Shown here in pieces: positions 8,336-15,380 of a stretch of DNA of 36,991 bases. Position 1 is the first letter of the stretch, and each line of letters begins with the position of its first letter. The position numbers and the translations under genes were made by a program. The notes beneath the pieces were generated by a model. It saw only the letters and a program-made list of their open reading frames with translations, ran no database searches and was not told the DNA's origin. Source of the DNA: an uncultured Prevotellaceae bacterium (GTDB lineage: Bacteria; Bacteroidota; Bacteroidia; Bacteroidales; Bacteroidaceae); NCBI GenBank assembly GCA_946406555.1, contig CAMJLB010000016.1, positions 1 through 36,991 of the forward strand, in the 5' to 3' direction.

Positions 8336-9457
8336 TCACGTTCCCCTGTCTGTATCGCGCATCCATGCTGTCACCGTCTGTCCCATGCGCTGTTTGAAAG
8401 CTATGCTGAAGGTGCTATAGCTCCGGTATCCGCTTTCGCTGGCCAGCTGCTGGGCGGTGAAGGGACGCTGGGCTGCTACCGCCTCGCGATAGAGCCTCAT
8501 AAAGCGATTGATGCGCAGATTGTTGATATAGGCATTATAGGCGATGCCTTGGCCAGCGAAATACTGGCTGAGATAGTTGCGGTTGGTGCCAACGGCTTTG
8601 GCAAGCTGCGAAATGGTCAGGTCGTGCTGCAGGTATAGCTGCGTGTCTATGCAATACTGTTGCAGCAACTGCCCGATGCTTTCAAGTGTGGCTTGCGAAA
8701 GGCCCTTGTCTTCGGCCGCAGCCGATTTGCCATCGTCGGTCTCTGCCTCGCCAGTGGCAAGATGAAGGCTCAGGTCGCTCAGCGTTTCTACCCGCCACAG
8801 AAGATAGCCTATCAGCACGAAGAGAATCGCCTGCATGGCGTATTGGTAAACAGGCCCCTTGATGGTAAAGGCATAGATACCGAACACCAGCAGCATGATG
8901 GCCAGCACCATGAAGCTCTGCCACACCTCCTTGTGCTCCAGGTCGGCATAGTTGTTGCGCAGCCAGTGGCCGTATTGTCTCAGTGCGCGCACCATATATA
9001 TCGTTAAGCCCACGCACATCACCAGGCAATAGACATACTCCACCGTCATCAGGGCATAGCTGCCGGTAGCCACGCCCAGTGCCGCTTCTACGACGATGGG
9101 CGTCATCAGCGCGAAGACGGGCCACAGCGGTCGGTGACGGTCTTGCAACATGGCGAGCAGCACGATGAGAGCCAATGGAAATATAGTCATGCAGTCGAGC
9201 AGTCCACCTACAAGATCGACCATTCTGGCTTCACGACTTGACTGGAGGAAAAATAACGGCATGTACCAGACATGGTTCAAGGCCAGCGACGCAAAGAACG
9301 CTGCCGTGCAGCGGCGCAGGTGCAAAGGCGGCGTAATCTCGGCGACAAAGGCATTGCCCCGGCGCAGCAGCAGATAGCAGGCTGACAGCATGGCCATCGT
9401 GGCAGCACCTGCGTACAACATAACATAGAGCGTATCAGCCCGGATCTGGTCGTACAT
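8336..9457 (-). CDS. Membrane-embedded AraC-type transcriptional regulator
   Basis: The 373-residue protein has about six or seven membrane segments in residues 1-225, then a linker, then an AraC-type double helix-turn-helix (about residues 265-365). The HTH signs are ISQLAKAVGTNRNYLSQYF and QLASESGYRSYSTFSIAFKQRMGQT. This membrane-plus-HTH design is common in Bacteroidetes; the signal sensed is unknown. The phosphopantetheinyl transferase gene follows in the same direction and may be controlled by it. Confidence 0.88.
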   Translation of the reverse strand: MYDQIRADTLYVMLYAGAATMAMLSACYLLLRRGNAFVAEITPPLHLRRCTAAFFASLALNHVWYMPLFFLQSSREARMVDLVGGLLDCMTIFPLALIVLLAMLQDRHRPLWPVFALMTPIVVEAALGVATGSYALMTVEYVYCLVMCVGLTIYMVRALRQYGHWLRNNYADLEHKEVWQSFMVLAIMLLVFGIYAFTIKGPVYQYAMQAILFVLIGYLLWRVETLSDLSLHLATGEAETDDGKSAAAEDKGLSQATLESIGQLLQQYCIDTQLYLQHDLTISQLAKAVGTNRNYLSQYFAGQGIAYNAYINNLRINRFMRLYREAVAAQRPFTAQQLASESGYRSYSTFSIAFKQRMGQTVTAWMRDTDRGT

Positions 9458-9484
9458 GGTTTACGATTCTTTTTTAGCTGTGTG

Positions 9485-9516
9485 TAAAGATACGATTGTC
9501 TGCCTACATTGGCAAA
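9485..9516 (-). promoter_or_regulatory. Promoter of the AraC-type regulator gene
   Basis: Read on the minus strand, TTTG (9516-9513) and TATCTTTA (9492-9485, one mismatch to TAnnTTTG) are separated by 20 bases. The ATG is 28 bases downstream of the -7 box. Confidence 0.6.
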
Positions 9517-9534
9517 TATTTAGGAACAAAGAAT

Positions 9535-10515
9535 CTACTGTCCGCCCAGTCGCTCGAAATACGCGATGGTGTCTTCCCAGGTCTTGAAGGTGTCGCTTCC
9601 GAACTCAAGCAGTGTGGCCATGGTGTCGCCCTCTTTCTGGCGCGAAATGAGGTAGTCGCCATAGAGCAGGTCGCGGCGGTAGGTATAGATGGCGTGGTGC
9701 CATGCCGGCACGTTCACGTGCTCTTGCAGCCACTGCCCCCAGTGCTCCTCGGCCGGCCCCACGAAGTATACCTGATACTGCTCTATGAGAAGGCGCACCG
9801 CCTTCTGCATAGAGCTGGCTGGGTTGCCATAGCCGTCGGCCAGCGTCTCTACACCTATATATATTATAGGGCGCTCGCGGTGCTCCTGCCTGTCGTCTAT
9901 CCACCTTATCACGGGCAGCACCGAGTGCATGAAGCTCTTGTCGTTCATTCGGTGCTCGCCGTGGAAGCTGATGGCCTGGCTGTAGTGCTCGCCGAACAGA
10001 ACCTGAGTGTGCACCAGCGGGTCGGCATCGCCAAACAGGCCGAACACGCGTTGCTGCTCGCCCTCATCGTATGCATGGGCGAAGTTCTGTTCCGACAGTT
10101 GCCGGTACTCCTTCACCAGCGGCTTGTCTACATAGAATTCCTGCACCCCATCCCGTCGTGGCGAGAAAAACTGCTGCTTGCCCGTGAGGCCGTGGCTCTG
10201 CATGGTCTCGGCAATCTGGAAGGCCGGGTTGGTGAGTATGCGGTCGTAGCCCGACAGCATCTCGGCATACATGCCCCCCATCGAGGTGCCAATGATGAGC
10301 CGGGGCTGCTCCTGCCGACAGGTGTCGAGCAGCAGCTGCAGGGCCTCCTCGGGGTGGATGGGCAGGTCGGGGGCCACGATGCGGGCCGAGGGCAACACCT
10401 CGCGCAGCCTGCCCACCGTGCCCGACTGGCCGCTGCTGCCAAAGCCGTGGACGTAAAGAATGGTCTTCCCCTTCATCAGTTCAGGGAATTGCTTGATGTA
10501 CTGATTATTCTCCAT
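9535..10515 (-). CDS. YqiA/YcfP-like alpha/beta hydrolase with a degenerate HAD-like C-terminal domain
   Basis: The start was set at the ATG at 10515, because the promoter lies between it and the longer open frame (to 10581). The 326-residue protein begins with an alpha/beta hydrolase domain: YVHGFGSSGQ near 21, the nucleophile elbow GTSMGG (Ser78), GDADPLV (Asp163/165) and GEHRM (His188). From about residue 216 a second part begins with IYIGVETLADG and ends with LLEFGSDTFKTWEDTIAYF. This resembles the start and end of 5'(3')-deoxyribonucleotidases of the HAD class (IYVDMDGVLAD at the catalytic start). The two catalytic Asp are replaced here by Gly and Glu, so that half is probably not a phosphatase. 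The substrate is unknown. Confidence 0.75.
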   Translation of the reverse strand: MENNQYIKQFPELMKGKTILYVHGFGSSGQSGTVGRLREVLPSARIVAPDLPIHPEEALQLLLDTCRQEQPRLIIGTSMGGMYAEMLSGYDRILTNPAFQIAETMQSHGLTGKQQFFSPRRDGVQEFYVDKPLVKEYRQLSEQNFAHAYDEGEQQRVFGLFGDADPLVHTQVLFGEHYSQAISFHGEHRMNDKSFMHSVLPVIRWIDDRQEHRERPIIYIGVETLADGYGNPASSMQKAVRLLIEQYQVYFVGPAEEHWGQWLQEHVNVPAWHHAIYTYRRDLLYGDYLISRQKEGDTMATLLEFGSDTFKTWEDTIAYFERLGGQ

Positions 10516-10524
10516 AACAAGATG

Positions 10525-10555
10525 CAAAAATAATGCATTTCTACCGAACGGCAAA
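10525..10555 (-). promoter_or_regulatory. Promoter of the YqiA-like hydrolase gene
   Basis: On the minus strand TTTG (10555-10552) and TATTTTTG (10532-10525) are 19 bases apart, a full match to the Bacteroidetes consensus. It fixes the start codon at 10515 and is divergent from the promoter at 10576-10605. Confidence 0.78.
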
Positions 10556-10575
10556 CAATATTTCGTCGAAATATA

Positions 10576-10605
10576 TTGCACTTTCAGTTTTTTTTCGTAT
10601 TTTTG
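10576..10605 (+). promoter_or_regulatory. Promoter of the ConA-like secreted protein gene
   Basis: TTG at 10576-10578 and TATTTTTG at 10598-10605, 19 bases apart. The ATG at 10634 lies 28 bases after the -7 box. Confidence 0.7.
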
Positions 10606-10633
10606 CCATCGAAAACGAACGAGTGAGAGAGAA

Positions 10634-11290
10634 ATGAGATATTATCTGACACTGCTATTTCTGTCCTTTGCGCTTATTGGCAAAGCTCAAATGGACACGT
10701 TCGACGCGGACGTCATACAACCTTTCTGGCAATATCTGGAACAGCCCGCCCCGAAAAACTACCAGCAGGACGAAGGCCGTCTGAAGCTGGTGGGCGACAT
10801 ATACAGGTTCACCGAAGAGGGCACCCACACCTGCCTGACACAGCCACTGCGCGACGGAACCTTCGCCTTCGAGACGAAGCTGACACTGATGGATGCCGAC
10901 GACGGCGACGAAGCCGGCCTGCTGCTCTACCGCTCAAGAGACGTTCATGTGCAGTGCTGCCTGAACAACTTCAGGGGCGACCACCGGGTGAAACTGCGCC
11001 TGCAGGTGCTGAGCCATAAGTTTTTGCTCCTGGACCGCTCCATAGGCACCAAACGCGAGATTTGGCTGCGCGCCTCGCTGGCCGATTCGGGCCGGAAGTA
11101 CGACTTCAGCTATTCGCTCGACGGCAAGAAATACCACTGGATAGAGTCGGTAGAGACACGGCTGCTCTCGCCCGAGGCCACGGGCTGCACCGCCCCCATG
11201 CAGATAGGCATCTATTCGTTCATGGGCAGCGTGAAATATCAGGCGGGCTACAGCTATGCCCTCTTCGACTATGCCGGATACGCCAATTAG
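10634..11290 (+). CDS. Secreted stand-alone concanavalin-like domain (GH43 C-terminal/DUF1349 type)
   Basis: The 218-residue protein has a signal peptide (about 19 residues, ending GKAQ) followed by one domain of about 195 residues. The pattern (GTFAFETKLTLMDADDGDEAGLLLYRS, then a buried-strand region, then IGIYSFMGSV) is that of the beta-sandwich joined to the C-terminus of GH43 xylosidases and of DUF1349. In xylosidases it completes the active-site rim and has no catalytic residue. Here it stands alone, so it may bind glycans or assist another enzyme. The GH43-like protein at 573-1625 lacks such a domain, which makes a partnership conceivable but unproven. Confidence 0.7.
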   Translation: MRYYLTLLFLSFALIGKAQMDTFDADVIQPFWQYLEQPAPKNYQQDEGRLKLVGDIYRFTEEGTHTCLTQPLRDGTFAFETKLTLMDADDGDEAGLLLYRSRDVHVQCCLNNFRGDHRVKLRLQVLSHKFLLLDRSIGTKREIWLRASLADSGRKYDFSYSLDGKKYHWIESVETRLLSPEATGCTAPMQIGIYSFMGSVKYQAGYSYALFDYAGYAN

Positions 11291-11332
11291 CAAGCCATTT
11301 TTTATTTGTTTCACTAAATAACATCATGCATT

Positions 11333-12010
11333 ATGAAAAAGTATTTTGCTGAAGCTGTGGGCACAATGGTGCTCGTACTGATGGGCTGCGGCGTTGCCGT
11401 GAGCCTGGGTTGTAACCCCATCAACAACATTCCCGCCGTGGTGGGCACGGCCTTTGCCTTCGGTCTGGCCGTGGTGGCCATGGCCTATACCATCGGCGGC
11501 ATCTCGGGCTGCCACATCAACCCCGCCATCACCCTGGGCGTATGGCTCTCGGGCCGCATGAGCGGCAAAGATGCCTGCGGCTACGTGTGCGGACAGGTGG
11601 TGGGCGCCTTCATCGGCTCGGCCCTGCTGGCCCTGCTCACTGCCAACGTGCCCGGACTCGACGGCACCGGTGCCAACGACCTGCAGGCCAACGTCTCCGT
11701 GCTGGGCGGACTGCTGGCCGAAGTCATCTTCACCTGCGTGTTTGTGCTCGTAGTGCTGGGGGCCACCGCCAAGACCAACGGCGCCACCAACAACTTTGCC
11801 GGACTCGCCATCGGCCTCTCGCTGGTGCTCGTCCACCTGGTGTGCATACGCTATACCGGCACCTCGGTGAACCCCGCCCGCTCGCTCGCACCGGCCATCT
11901 TCCAGGGAGGCACCGCCCTCACCAACCTCTGGATCTTCATCGTGGGCCCGCTGGTGGGTGCTGCCTGCGCCGCCGGCATCTGGAAGCTCATTGAGCCCGA
12001 CGAGAAGTAA
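11333..12010 (+). CDS. aqpZ: Aquaporin (MIP family, AqpZ-like)
   Basis: The 225-residue inner-membrane protein has six membrane segments and two half-helices with the signature motifs HINPAIT (Asn63-Ala65) and VNPARS (Asn180-Arg183). His168 before the second motif and Arg183 are the selectivity-filter residues of water-selective aquaporins; glycerol channels have Gly in place of the His. Length and motifs agree with AqpZ. Water flux is the expected role. The gene stands alone between a small gap and a stem-loop structure that probably ends its transcript. Confidence 0.92.
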   Translation: MKKYFAEAVGTMVLVLMGCGVAVSLGCNPINNIPAVVGTAFAFGLAVVAMAYTIGGISGCHINPAITLGVWLSGRMSGKDACGYVCGQVVGAFIGSALLALLTANVPGLDGTGANDLQANVSVLGGLLAEVIFTCVFVLVVLGATAKTNGATNNFAGLAIGLSLVLVHLVCIRYTGTSVNPARSLAPAIFQGGTALTNLWIFIVGPLVGAACAAGIWKLIEPDEK

Positions 12011-12070
12011 AGACACGACACACCCGCACAGCACGAAAGATTTTTTGCTAACTGCGTGTAGCATTTTATT

Positions 12071-12142
12071 GCCACAGAATGCACCAAGAGAGACGGAAAA
12101 GTTTAAATTCCGTAAAATTACCGCATTCTGTGGCTTCTTTTT
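12071..12142 (+). terminator. Branched stem-loop terminator after aqpZ
   Basis: A perfect 12-base inverted repeat (12071-12082 with 12123-12134, GCCACAGAATGC) encloses a second stem (ACGGAA 12093-12098 with TTCCGT 12108-12113). It is followed by a T-rich stretch. It is larger than a usual terminator and could also act as a leader element of the aldolase gene, but the aldolase promoter lies at or after its end. Confidence 0.6.
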
Positions 12143-12173
12143 GCTCGTTTTACGAAAGATTTCTGTAATTTTG
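12140..12173 (+). promoter_or_regulatory. Promoter of the aldolase gene
   Basis: TTTG at 12140-12143 and TAATTTTG at 12166-12173, 22 bases apart. This is slightly wide for the consensus, but the -7 box is perfect. The leader to the ATG is about 45 bases. Confidence 0.62.
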
Positions 12174-12225
12174 CGGTCAAAACATACATATTGTAAATCA
12201 TTAAATAGTAAAATCACAAATCGTT

Positions 12226-13233
12226 ATGGTAAACTACAAAGAACTGGGTCTCGTGAATACCCGCGAGATGTTTAAGAGAGCCGTAGCCGGTGGCTATGCC
12301 ATTCCCGCCTTCAACTTCAACACCATGGAGCAGATGCAGGCCATCGTGCAGGCTGCCGTCGAGACGAAGTCGCCCGTCATCATGCAGGTGTCGAAGGGTG
12401 CGCGCAACTATGCCAACGCCACCATCCTGCGCTACATGGCCGAGGGTGCCGTGGCCTACGCCAAGGAGCTGGGCTGTGAGCATCCCGAGATTGTGCTGCA
12501 CCTGGACCACGGCGACAGCTTCGAGCTGTGCAAGGACTGCATCGACATGGGTTTCTCGAGCGTGATGTACGACGGCTCGGCCCTGCCCTACGAGGAGAAC
12601 ATCAAGATTTCGCGCCAGGTGGTAGAGTATGCCCACAAGTACGACGTGACCGTAGAGTGCGAGCTCGGCGTGCTCGCCGGCGTTGAAGACGAGGTAGCCT
12701 CCGAGGTGAGCCACTACACCAAGCCCGAAGAGGTCATCGACTTCGCTACCCGCACGGGCTGCGACTCGCTGGCCATCTCCATCGGTACCAGCCACGGTGC
12801 TTATAAGTTCAAGCCCGAGCAGTGCACCCGCGACCCGAAGACCGGCAAGCTCGTGCCTCCCCCACTCGCCTTCGACGTGCTCCACGAGATCGAGAAGAAG
12901 CTGCCCGGCTTCCCCATCGTGCTCCACGGCTCGTCGAGCGTGCCTCAGGAAGAGGTAGACACCATCAACAAGTATGGTGGCAACCTGCCCGACGCCATCG
13001 GCATTCCCGAGGACCAGCTGCGTGAGGCTGCGAAGAGCGCCGTGTGCAAGATCAACATCGACAGCGACTCGCGCCTGGCCATGACCGCCGCCGTGCGCCA
13101 GCATCTGGCCGAGCACCCCGACCACTTCGACCCGCGCCAGTATCTGAAGCCTGCTCGCGAGAACATGAAGAAGATGTACATCCACAAGATTGTGGAGGTG
13201 CTCGGCAGCGACGGAAAGCTGGCTCAGTGCTAA
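12226..13233 (+). CDS. fba: Class II fructose-bisphosphate aldolase
   Basis: The 335-residue cytoplasmic enzyme splits fructose 1,6-bisphosphate into glyceraldehyde 3-phosphate and dihydroxyacetone phosphate in glycolysis, and joins them in gluconeogenesis. Class II features are visible: AIPAFNFNTMEQMQA at the start, HLDHGDS (His92, Asp94, His95), ECELGVLAGVED, GTSHGAYK (His190) and LHGSSS (His234). The His residues fit the Zn-binding set and the GS segments fit phosphate binding. Length is normal. Codon use is strongly biased to GC-ending codons, as expected for a highly expressed gene. It has its own promoter and a strong terminator, so it is monocistronic. Confidence 0.96.
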   Translation: MVNYKELGLVNTREMFKRAVAGGYAIPAFNFNTMEQMQAIVQAAVETKSPVIMQVSKGARNYANATILRYMAEGAVAYAKELGCEHPEIVLHLDHGDSFELCKDCIDMGFSSVMYDGSALPYEENIKISRQVVEYAHKYDVTVECELGVLAGVEDEVASEVSHYTKPEEVIDFATRTGCDSLAISIGTSHGAYKFKPEQCTRDPKTGKLVPPPLAFDVLHEIEKKLPGFPIVLHGSSSVPQEEVDTINKYGGNLPDAIGIPEDQLREAAKSAVCKINIDSDSRLAMTAAVRQHLAEHPDHFDPRQYLKPARENMKKMYIHKIVEVLGSDGKLAQC

Positions 13234-13273
13234 GTCCCGGAGAAGTGTTTCCCAACTAAGGAACCAAGACATC

Positions 13274-13312
13274 AAGGAGCCTTTACTGCCTCAGGCGGTG
13301 AAGGCTCTTTTT
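13274..13312 (+). terminator. Rho-independent terminator of fba
   Basis: A 14-base-pair stem (13277-13290 with 13294-13307, two G-T pairs) closed by a three-base loop, flanked by A residues before and a T-tract after. Confidence 0.92.
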
Positions 13313-13509
13313 CCTTCTCAGTGTTAACCTACAAGAACGCCCGTCGATATTTAAAACAGACTATTGGAGACCCTTAGGAACAGACAAAGTGACCCATCAT
13401 TTTGCAACAGGCAGTTGTTTTTCTGAGGTCGTGACATGCTGCAATTCCGACAAGGAACTGAAAGTCTTGCTATTCTCTTCTTTTAAGTAGATGAGCAAAA
13501 TAGCTTATC

Positions 13510-13587
13510 ATTGAACACGAAGACACAAAGACACAAAGATGAAGCCTTATATGCGTAGCCCTTTGTGTCTTCGTGTCTTCGTGTTTC
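13510..13587 (+). repeat. Long hairpin built on an ACGAAGACAC repeat; copy 1 of a dispersed element
   Basis: Arms 13513-13538 and 13561-13586 are inverted copies matching at 24 of 26 positions, with a 22-base loop. The left arm with its flanks (13510-13544) matches the minus strand of 27189-27215, except for an eight-base insertion and one change. It lies in the 470-base gap between fba and queF. Apart from this and the fba terminator, I see no gene in that gap. Confidence 0.75.
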
Positions 13588-13703
13588 ATTTATAAGGCAA
13601 TCATGTTTAGTTACTTATTAACGAAATATCCTAACGTGAATCCTGTCCAGATGGGGTTTCCTTCTTCGTGGAGTCAGGAGCCGTTATGGAGATTGCTGAT
13701 GTG

Positions 13704-14186
13704 TTAGTTTGATGGGGTCATGAATATGCCGCGGCTCATGAGGCGCTGTCGTGCCATCTGCTCATACTCCGTTCCAGGCTGTCCATAGTTGGCGTAGGGA
13801 TAGATGCTGATGCCGCCACGCGGTGTGAAGAGTCCCAGCACCTCGATATACTTCGGCTGCATGAGCTTCACCAGGTCGCGCAGTATGGTGTTCACCGTGT
13901 CTTCGTGAAAGCCGCCGTGGTTGCGGAAGCTGAAGAGGTAGAGCTTCAGGCTCTTCGACTCCACCATTCGCTCGGCGGGCAGATACATGATCTTGATCTC
14001 GGCGAAATCGGGCTGCCCCGTAATGGGACATAGCGTGGTGAACTCCGGACAGTTGAACTGCACCCAGTAGTCGTGGTCCTGGTGCAAGTTCTCAAATGTC
14101 TCGAGCACCTCTGGCGCATAGTCGGTTCTGTAGTGTGTCTGCTGGCCCAACAGCCGCAAACCTTCATCTTTACGATTTTTCTCCAT
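13704..14186 (-). CDS. queF: NADPH-dependent 7-cyano-7-deazaguanine reductase
   Basis: The 160-residue enzyme reduces preQ0 to preQ1 in queuosine biosynthesis. It belongs to the short, unimodular QueF class of the tunnelling (T) fold. [14 protein letters not shown] holds the catalytic Cys, [13 protein letters not shown] and GGFHEDTVN supply substrate- and NADPH-binding residues, and the tail [15 protein letters not shown] is typical. No other queuosine gene is in the window. The ATG is directly preceded by a preQ1-type riboswitch aptamer, so the pathway product is expected to repress its translation. Confidence 0.95.
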   Translation of the reverse strand: MEKNRKDEGLRLLGQQTHYRTDYAPEVLETFENLHQDHDYWVQFNCPEFTTLCPITGQPDFAEIKIMYLPAERMVESKSLKLYLFSFRNHGGFHEDTVNTILRDLVKLMQPKYIEVLGLFTPRGGISIYPYANYGQPGTEYEQMARQRLMSRGIFMTPSN

Positions 14187-14189
14187 CGT

Positions 14190-14224
14190 CTTGTTTTGTT
14201 AAAGGGGGGTTGGCAAGCACCCCT
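14190..14224 (-). promoter_or_regulatory. preQ1-I riboswitch in the queF leader
   Basis: Read on the minus strand, GGGG (14223-14220) pairs with the C-run at 14209-14204 to form stem P1. The loop CTTG (14217-14214) can pair with CAAG (14193-14190) to form the pseudoknot stem. The tail TTAACAAAACAAG is the A-rich strand that marks class preQ1-I and matches the well-studied Thermoanaerobacter tengcongensis aptamer. The pseudoknot ends only three bases before the ATG, so ligand binding should block ribosome access. This is translational control; there is no separate terminator. Confidence 0.85.
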
Positions 14225-14314
14225 GAAAAAGTATAGAATTGAATAATTATTGTATTTGGACTGCAAAATTACAATTTTTATGCCAAATTCTGCACGATTC
14301 TCCCCAAAAAGCAT

Positions 14315-14322
14315 TATTTTTG
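14315..14322 (+). promoter_or_regulatory. -7 box (TATTTTTG) of the small TlpA-like gene
   Basis: TATTTTTG lies 33 bases before the ATG at 14356. A convincing -33 element is not seen. Confidence 0.5.
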
Positions 14323-14355
14323 CAGCAAAATCATTCATAATGTATTTTTTCTGAT

Positions 14356-14883
14356 ATGACTTATAGACATTTTCTCCTTTCCCTCGTGGGCGCCCTGCTG
14401 CTGTCAGTTTCTGCCACCGCCCAGACGGGCATGCCGCCCGTAGACTACTCGTTGCGCCAGCCCGGCACCGCCGTCAAAGACCTGCAAGAGCCCGACACCC
14501 TTGGTCAGATGCACCGCCTGAGCGAATATGTGGGGCGTGGCAACTATGTGCTGATAGACTGCTGGGCCTCGTGGTGCCCTCCCTGCATGGAAGAGATGCC
14601 CAACGTGAAGGCGTGCTACGACAAGTACCGCTCGAAGGGCTTCACCATCGTGGGGCTCTCCTTCGACCGCAATCCCGATGCCTGGCGGCGGGCCATACGC
14701 GAGGGGAAGCTCGACTGGGTGCACCTCTCCGACCTGCGCTTCTGGCAGACCACGGCCGCCAAGACCTTCGGCATACGGGCCATACCGGCCACCATCCTCT
14801 GCGACCCCAAGGGCACCATCGTGGCCGTGGACCTCAGAGGGGAGCATCTGCAGCAGAAGCTGAAGGAGATATACGGATTCTGA
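14356..14883 (+). CDS. Periplasmic TlpA/ResA-like thioredoxin-fold protein
   Basis: The 175-residue protein has a signal peptide (residues 1-23, ending ATAQ) and a single thioredoxin-like domain with the redox motif WASWCPPC. RAIPATILCDPKG carries the cis-Pro of the fold. The family reduces or exchanges disulfides in exported proteins, for example during cytochrome c maturation or stress defence. It lacks the DUF4369 domain found in the TlpA lipoprotein at 18545-19669. Its gene stands alone; downstream is a block of inverted and tandem repeats that probably includes its terminator. Confidence 0.9.
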   Translation: MTYRHFLLSLVGALLLSVSATAQTGMPPVDYSLRQPGTAVKDLQEPDTLGQMHRLSEYVGRGNYVLIDCWASWCPPCMEEMPNVKACYDKYRSKGFTIVGLSFDRNPDAWRRAIREGKLDWVHLSDLRFWQTTAAKTFGIRAIPATILCDPKGTIVAVDLRGEHLQQKLKEIYGF

Positions 14884-14930
14884 TGCGGGAACCTCGCATG
14901 CCTGCGGCGTAACGCAAAGATCATGATTTT

Positions 14931-15030
14931 TTTCAAAAACATCTGCTCCCATCTGCTCCGCGTGTAACAGCCTAAAATACAGCATGTTGCAAGCAGTTGC
15001 AGATGGAGCAGATGTTTTGAAACTTTTTTT
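14931..15030. repeat. 24-base inverted repeat with T-tract after the TlpA-like gene
   Basis: 14931-14956 and 14999-15022 are inverted copies of one sequence (core ACATCTGCTCC), differing only by two single-base bulges, with a 42-base loop. The right arm is followed by seven T residues. It could be the terminator of the upstream gene, though it is longer than needed. Confidence 0.75.
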
Positions 15031-15041
15031 ATCAACAGTTC

Positions 15042-15156
15042 AGCCTTGATTAGGTCGCAATCCAGCCTATATTGCATTGCAATTCAGGCTGAATTGAGTC
15101 GCAATTCAGGCTGGATTGAGTCGCAATTCAGGCTGGATTGCGACCTAATCAAGGCT
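15042..15156. repeat. 27-base perfect inverted repeat enclosing three 22-base tandem units
   Basis: 15042-15068 is the exact reverse complement of 15130-15156. Inside and running into the right arm are three 22-base direct units (15079-15100, 15101-15122, 15123-15144; consensus starts GCAATTCAGGCTGGATTG). Each unit is itself nearly palindromic (CAATTCAG/CTGAATTG in the first). There are no unique spacers, so it is not a CRISPR array. Function unknown. Confidence 0.9.
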
Positions 15157-15176
15157 CCATTGCAGCACCAGCGGTA

Positions 15177-15371
15177 TTATTCGTCATCGGACCAAGAGCT
15201 GCGGCCACGCGAGGCGGCACTGCTCGCATCGCCATGACCATGGCTTCCCGTCACTGTGACTCGCCTGCCATCGGCATTCAGGTCAGTGGAACCGGCATTC
15301 AGCGGTTGGTCGGTGAGCATGACAAAAGGTGTCGCTGTAGGCGACTGGTAAGTCTTTTTCATAGTCTTCAT
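15177..15371 (-). CDS. Small conserved-style protein with acidic, Ser/Gly-rich tail
   Basis: The 64-residue product begins MKTMKKTYQSP and ends SSWSDDE. Short proteins with the same plan (MKKxY start, a central LxxGS turn, a Gly/Asp-rich tail ending in W-D/E residues) are frequent beside secreted proteins in Prevotella and Bacteroides. Their role is not known to me. The gene lies nine bases after the stop of the 540-residue secreted protein, on the same strand, so it is probably its operon partner. The Met at 15362 is an alternative start. It has no signal peptide and no membrane segment. Confidence 0.6.
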   Translation of the reverse strand: MKTMKKTYQSPTATPFVMLTDQPLNAGSTDLNADGRRVTVTGSHGHGDASSAASRGRSSWSDDE

Positions 15372-15380
15372 TCCATTCTA

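Noticed and set aside
9496..10533. 345-residue plus-strand frame
   Set aside because: It mirrors the YqiA-like hydrolase gene, which has clear motifs and a promoter.
11324..13275. Long minus-strand frames opposite aqpZ and fba
   Set aside because: They are His/Gly/Val-rich shadows of strongly biased genes and have no recognisable domain.
13234..13703. Small genes or RNA genes between fba and queF
   Set aside because: Only the terminator and the hairpin repeat could be supported; no tRNA-like fold or coding frame was found.
15042..15156. Possible CRISPR array
   Set aside because: The 22-base units are directly adjacent with no unique spacers, and no cas gene is present.
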